From contig JUNU01000330.1 in assembly GCA_001067655.1 (NCBI GenBank), positions 1 through 9,597 on the forward strand: a DNA stretch of 9,597 nucleotides, in the 5' to 3' direction. The DNA is from Neisseria lactamica (GTDB taxonomy: Bacteria > Pseudomonadota > Gammaproteobacteria > Burkholderiales > Neisseriaceae). Each line of letters starts with the position of its first letter. Within the stretch, counting starts at the first letter, position 1. A model generated the notes under the pieces. That model worked only from the letters and a program-made list of their open reading frames with translations. It did no database searches and had not been told where the DNA came from. The position numbers and the translations under genes were made by a program. Below, piece after piece: positions 6,448-9,597 of this stretch.

Positions 6448-7347
6448 TTAAGATAGGCCATAATATTTGGAAATGGCTTTCGTCAATAAACCTGTAATAG
6501 TTGCTATTGGGATGTCAATAATGCGATTCGATACTTTTTTAACAATATCATCAATCCAGTTACGTACGTGGTTCCCAAAATTTTTAGTATTAATTGGAGG
6601 TGAATCTTCATTAAGAGCTATTTTTAATTTGGATAGTTCTGAATAAGGGATACCATTTTTGACTAAATACTCAGCCAATGAATCGAAATTACCTTTTTCA
6701 ATATGAATGCCATCATGAATATTTTGTTGGATATTGCCACCAGAAAAATTACCAACATATCCTTGCATATTCTGAATATTAAATTGGTTAGTCATTGCTA
6801 ATTCCTTTTTAGTTTTTGAGAATTGGATACCTTCTCCTAAACAATCTTCTTCCTCCAGTGTTAATACCCAATCTAAAATCATATTCCGAATTTTAGATTG
6901 AATATTCATTAAATCAGATTTATGAAAAATAATCATAGGCTCAAACGATGTATCTATTTTTTTGATTTTCATTAAGGCAATTTTTAAATAATGTGATCTT
7001 GGGCTTTTAAAAATATCACTTTTGTTAGTTAGAAGTAAATTTCCTATCACGCTAATCTCTGATTTAAATTCGATTAGTGTAATCGATTGTTCTATTTCAT
7101 CAGGGATAAAAAAGGGGAAGGGGAGTAGTTGACCATTATATTGATTTAAAACCCTTAGTTCTCCATAAAATTTTCTATAATCCGGTATATCATCTGTTTG
7201 ATAGCCGGATAATTCATTTTGACACCAATCTATTAGCTTAGAAATTTTTAATTTGCGTGCAACCATATAGGTTTTATTTAATAATTCTTCAACATCACTA
7301 TTGGGGTTGGCTGCTAGTTCCTGTAGTTCTAAAATAATGGAAGTCAT
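6448..7347 (-). CDS. AbiTii-domain protein, putative abortive-infection gene
   Basis: This 299-residue protein carries an N-terminal domain resembling AbiTii, one of the two proteins of the lactococcal phage-resistance system AbiT. The visible family features are SIILELQE (3-10), the helix VARKLKISKLIDWCQNELSGY (29-49), the following IPDYRKFYGEL (54-64) and LGEGIQFS (170-177). A Gly/Asn/Gln-rich stretch (about 188-212, QFNIQNMQGYVGNFSGGN) links it to a C-terminal helical region ending VRNWIDDIVKKVS...ATITGLLTKAISKYYGLS, a module I recall at the end of many AbiTii-like proteins. There is no signal peptide. The ATG at 7347 has AGAGAAAAC upstream, a weak ribosome binding site. The gene is clearly AT-rich (about one third G+C by eye) beside GC-rich neighbours, with AAA/AAT/ATT-rich codons and no internal DUS, which points to horizontal transfer. 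It stands alone: no AbiTi-like partner is visible. Mechanism and phage target cannot be read from the sequence. Confidence 0.82.
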   Translation of the reverse strand: MTSIILELQELAANPNSDVEELLNKTYMVARKLKISKLIDWCQNELSGYQTDDIPDYRKFYGELRVLNQYNGQLLPFPFFIPDEIEQSITLIEFKSEISVIGNLLLTNKSDIFKSPRSHYLKIALMKIKKIDTSFEPMIIFHKSDLMNIQSKIRNMILDWVLTLEEEDCLGEGIQFSKTKKELAMTNQFNIQNMQGYVGNFSGGNIQQNIHDGIHIEKGNFDSLAEYLVKNGIPYSELSKLKIALNEDSPPINTKNFGNHVRNWIDDIVKKVSNRIIDIPIATITGLLTKAISKYYGLS

Positions 7348-7438
7348 GTTTTCTCTAAGTTAAAAGTTTTACTCTATGCCAGCAATTAAATTCTCTTTTG
7401 TTTGTTCAAAACCTAACAAAACCAAAGACATCGTAAAC

Positions 7439-7453
7439 GTTGTTTTTGACAAC
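7439..7453. other. Short inverted repeat upstream of the AbiTii gene
   Basis: GTTGT-TTTTG-ACAAC is a five-base dyad with a five-base spacer, about 92 bases before the AbiTii start codon. It could be an operator, but at this length chance is a fair explanation. I could not place a convincing promoter in 7348-7462. Confidence 0.2.
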
Positions 7454-7462
7454 TTAATCTAC

Positions 7463-7504
7463 AAAGGTCGTCTGAAAACCTAAATTCGTTTTCAGACGAC
7501 CTTT
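7463..7504. terminator. Perfect inverted DUS pair between mutL and the AbiTii gene
   Basis: AAAGGTCGTCTGAAAAC (7463-7479) pairs perfectly over 17 bp with GTTTTCAGACGACCTTT (7488-7504) around an eight-base loop. Both arms hold an exact DUS (7465-7476 and 7491-7502). It starts 15 bases beyond the mutL stop on the minus strand. The T-rich tail (ATTTTT) is on the plus side, so it may stop transcription in both directions; on the minus strand only the stem's own CCTTT precedes GTAGATT. Confidence 0.8.
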
Positions 7505-7518
7505 ATTTTTCGCCAACT

Positions 7519-9513
7519 TTATTGTCCGCGTAAAAACAGTGCGTCCAGTTCTTTCAGCGTCAGTTTCACCCAGGTCGGGCGGCCGTGGTTGCATTGGTTG
7601 CTGCGCGGGGTGTTTTCCATGTCGCGCAGGAGGGCGTTCATTTCGGGCAGGGTGAGCTGGCGGCCGGCGCGGACGGAGCCGTGGCAGGACATGGTGGCGA
7701 GGATGTGGTTTTCGTGTTCTTCGATGGTTTGGCTGCTGCCGACTTGGGCGAGTTCGCCCAATACGTCTTTGGCGAGCGAGACGACGTCGGCTTTGCCGAG
7801 CATGGCGGGGACGGCGCGGACGGCGAGGGTGTTGCCGCCCATGTCGGACAGTTCCAACCCGAAGCCTGCCAGTGTGTCGGTGTGGTCGGCGAGAGCGGCG
7901 CATTCTTCGTGGGACGCGGCGAAGGTAATTGGGATGAGCAGGCGTTGGCTTTGCAGGTTGCCGTTTTCCTGCCGCTGGCGTTTCATTTTTTCGTAGTTGA
8001 CGCGTTCGGCGGCGGCGTGCATGTCGATGAGCAGCAGGCTGTCTTCGGCTTGGGCGAGGATGTAGATGCCTAATAGTTGGGCGATGGCGAAGCCCAGAGG
8101 CGGCAGTTCGGGTTTGGGGTCGTCTGAAAAGCTGCGTGCGGGGATTTCAGACGACGTGGCGGATGTGCTGCCGAAGCGGGCTTGTTCGAATTGTGCCAGT
8201 TCGATATCGGCTTCATCGGTTGCGGTGTTTTTGAAGAGTTCGGCGTAGGTGTTGAGGGCGGCGCGGCTTTCGCGCAGGGACAGGCTGCGCTGTTGCGGCG
8301 CGCGTGCTGCCTGATAGGGCATGGGGGCGGTTTTACCGGAACTGAAGGCGCTGCGCGGTTCGGAAGCGTGTGCGCTTGGTGTGGCGGCGAAAATGTTTTC
8401 AGACGACGCGGTCGGGTTTGGGTGGAACCCGCTATGCTCGTTTTCAGACGACGTTGCCGCGGGGCGGATGCCGGTGATTTCGTGTAACACTTCGCCTGCG
8501 TTGCCGACGCTTTCGGTCAAGTCCGCGCGGGTGTCGGCGAGGGCTTTGTTAAGGGTGTGGAACACGAGTTGGTGTACCTGCTGGCTGTCGCGGAAGCGGA
8601 TTTCGGTTTTAGTGGGGTGGACGTTGACGTCCACGGCTTCGGGCGGCAGGTCGAGGAAGAGGACGAAGGCGGGGGTGAGGGCGTTGTGCAATACGTCGCG
8701 GTATGCCTGTTTGACGGCGTGGAGCATGACTTTGTCGCGCACGAAGCGGTGGTTGACGAAGCAGTATTGTTTGTCGGTTTTGCCTTTGGCGAAGGTGGGT
8801 TTGGCGATGGCGCCGTAGAGCTGCAGCGCGCCGTTGCCGCTGTCGATTTCTAAGGATGCTGCCTGAAAGTCTTCGCCGACGATGGCGGCTATGCGTTCGT
8901 GCAGGCTTTGGGCGGGGAATTTGAACACTTGTTTGCCGTCGCGTTTGAGCGAGAAGGCGATGTGCGGATGCGCCAGTGCGAGGCGTTCGAGCATGGTGGC
9001 GCAGTGGGCGTATTCGGTGTTTTCGGATTTGAGGAACTTGCGCCGCGCGGGAGTGTTGAAGAAGAGTTCGGCGGCTTCGATGGTGGTGCCGACGGGGTGG
9101 GCGGCGGCGGTGGGGCTGCTGAGTTTGCCGTCTTCGGCTTTGACTTGGGTCGCATGCGTGCTGCCGTCTTGGCGGCTGGTCAGGGTCAGGCGGCTGACGG
9201 AGGCGATGCTTGCCAAGCCTTCGCCGCGAAAGCCCATGCTGGCGACGTGTTCCAAATCGTTTAAGGTTTTGATTTTGCTGGTGGCATGGCGGTGGAGCGC
9301 GAGTTCGATGTCGTCGGGGTGGATGCCGAGGCCGTTGTCGCTGACGCGGATGAGGCGGATGCCGCCGCCTGCCAGCTCGACTTCAATCGCCGTCGCGCCT
9401 GCGTCTATGCTGTTTTCGACGATTTCTTTGAGGGCGTTGGCGGGGCGTTCGACCACTTCGCCGGCGGCGATTTGGTTGACGAGGTGGTCGGGCAGGGCGG
9501 CGATTCGGGACAT
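7519..9513 (-). CDS. mutL: DNA mismatch repair protein MutL
   Basis: MutL couples MutS mismatch recognition to strand incision. This 664-residue protein has the N-terminal GHKL ATPase with KEIVENSIDAGAT (E30, N34), SDNGLGI (D59) and GFRGEGLASI (94-103), then FFNTPARRKF and the VNVHPTKTEIRF motif near 310. A linker of about 345-470 follows, rich in Ser, Ala and Pro. The C-terminal domain holds DMHAAAERVNYE (497-508), a form of the DQHA(X)2E(X)4E endonuclease motif with Met for Gln. SCHGSVRAGR (C610) and QCNHGRP (C641, H643) complete the metal site, and the protein ends FLRGQ. Neisseria lacks MutH, and MutL of N. gonorrhoeae is a known nicking endonuclease, so strand incision by this protein is likely. 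The start has GGAAG six bases upstream and follows an extended -10 promoter. Four DUS-like copies lie in the linker region. The gene points away from whatever lies beyond 9597. Confidence 0.97.
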   Translation of the reverse strand: MSRIAALPDHLVNQIAAGEVVERPANALKEIVENSIDAGATAIEVELAGGGIRLIRVSDNGLGIHPDDIELALHRHATSKIKTLNDLEHVASMGFRGEGLASIASVSRLTLTSRQDGSTHATQVKAEDGKLSSPTAAAHPVGTTIEAAELFFNTPARRKFLKSENTEYAHCATMLERLALAHPHIAFSLKRDGKQVFKFPAQSLHERIAAIVGEDFQAASLEIDSGNGALQLYGAIAKPTFAKGKTDKQYCFVNHRFVRDKVMLHAVKQAYRDVLHNALTPAFVLFLDLPPEAVDVNVHPTKTEIRFRDSQQVHQLVFHTLNKALADTRADLTESVGNAGEVLHEITGIRPAATSSENEHSGFHPNPTASSENIFAATPSAHASEPRSAFSSGKTAPMPYQAARAPQQRSLSLRESRAALNTYAELFKNTATDEADIELAQFEQARFGSTSATSSEIPARSFSDDPKPELPPLGFAIAQLLGIYILAQAEDSLLLIDMHAAAERVNYEKMKRQRQENGNLQSQRLLIPITFAASHEECAALADHTDTLAGFGLELSDMGGNTLAVRAVPAMLGKADVVSLAKDVLGELAQVGSSQTIEEHENHILATMSCHGSVRAGRQLTLPEMNALLRDMENTPRSNQCNHGRPTWVKLTLKELDALFLRGQ
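8117..8454. repeat. Cluster of four near-DUS copies in the mutL linker
   Basis: The copies are 8117-8128 (GGGTCGTCTGAA, one mismatch), 8146-8157 (TTCAGACGACGT, one), 8398-8409 (TTCAGACGACGC, two) and 8443-8454 (TTCAGACGACGT, one). All keep the core GTCGTCTGAA and vary only in the first two bases. The first two form an inverted pair. In MutL the inverted copies are read as SSEI, SSEN and SSEN, and the forward one as FSDDP, at about residues 354-466. Confidence 0.8.
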
Positions 9514-9542
9514 GGGTTTCTTCCGTTTTCAAACTGGCGGGT

Positions 9543-9551
9543 ATTATAGCA
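9543..9551 (-). promoter_or_regulatory. Extended -10 promoter of mutL
   Basis: On the minus strand the sequence reads TGCTATAAT: a perfect TATAAT (9548-9543) preceded by TG-N, the extended -10 signature. No good -35 is present 17 bases upstream, which extended -10 promoters can tolerate. Transcription would start near 9536, giving a leader of about 23 bases that contains GGAAG before the ATG. Confidence 0.7.
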
Positions 9552-9595
9552 AAAGGTCGTCTGAAAACCGGAATCGGGATTTCAGACGACCTTTT
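9551..9595. terminator. Perfect inverted DUS pair upstream of mutL
   Basis: AAAAGGTCGTCTGAAA (9551-9566) pairs over 16 bp with TTTCAGACGACCTTTT (9580-9595). Both arms hold an exact DUS (9554-9565, 9581-9592). It probably ends a transcription unit lying mostly beyond the window. On the minus strand its 3' arm ends in CCTTTT and abuts the extended -10 of mutL. Confidence 0.75.
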
Positions 9596-9597
9596 GA

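Noticed and set aside
6240..6461. 73-codon minus-strand frame overlapping the end of the AbiTii gene by 14 bases, a possible AbiTi-like partner
   Set aside because: It has no ribosome binding site, and its codons are made almost wholly of the inverted-repeat element, a DUS (read FRRP) and the GTGGGC palindrome. I judge it a chance frame through repeats.
6448..7347. CRISPR array, tRNA, rRNA or insertion-sequence transposase anywhere near the AT-rich gene
   Set aside because: No regularly spaced repeats, cloverleaf sequence or transposase motifs were seen in the window.
7585..8073. Long plus-strand frames opposite mutL
   Set aside because: Shadows of the GC-rich mutL coding strand; mutL motifs are unambiguous.
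8856..8867. ATGCTGCCTGAA, one mismatch from the N. simiae-group DUS AGGCTGCCTGAA
   Set aside because: A single occurrence within mutL coding sequence; chance is the simpler explanation.

Overview
The window comes from a commensal Neisseria of the mucosa/sicca type. The 12-mer AGGTCGTCTGAA occurs 13 times without mismatch (both strands), plus at least nine one- or two-mismatch copies. It is the DNA uptake sequence (DUS) dialect described for the N. mucosa group (AG-mucDUS), and differs from the ATGCCGTCTGAA form of N. meningitidis and N. gonorrhoeae. The gene set (trifunctional siroheme synthase, HflX, a CcoI-type P-type ATPase, MutL with an endonuclease motif) fits a betaproteobacterium of this genus.

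Layout. 1-113: short leader with no clear gene. 114-1529 (+): cysG, siroheme synthase, closed by a DUS-pair hairpin. 1775-2965 (+): hflX, ribosome-associated GTPase, probably started at a TTG. 3155-3280 (-): a 41-residue single-pass membrane protein, convergent with hflX and separated from it by a long hairpin. 3281-3699: AT-rich divergent intergenic region. 3700-6171 (+): ccoI, copper P-type ATPase for cbb3 oxidase assembly, followed by a T10-G9 homopolymer tract and a hairpin terminator. 6240-6430: small repeats. 6448-7347 (-): an AT-rich gene with an AbiTii-type abortive-infection domain. 7463-7504: perfect DUS-pair hairpin. 7519-9513 (-): mutL, with a good extended -10 promoter at 9543-9551 and another DUS-pair hairpin upstream.

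The cysG, hflX, ccoI and mutL genes are GC-rich housekeeping genes without an obvious shared pathway; each sits in its own transcription unit bounded by hairpins, most of them built from inverted DUS copies. The accessory piece is the AbiTii gene. It is visibly AT-rich, lacks DUS inside, and sits in the convergent gap between ccoI and mutL with perfect DUS copies on both sides. It is the best candidate here for a horizontally acquired anti-phage function. The 41-residue membrane protein next to ccoI is the other item least covered by known families.

All assignments are from reading the sequence and from memory of the protein families; no database search was run.
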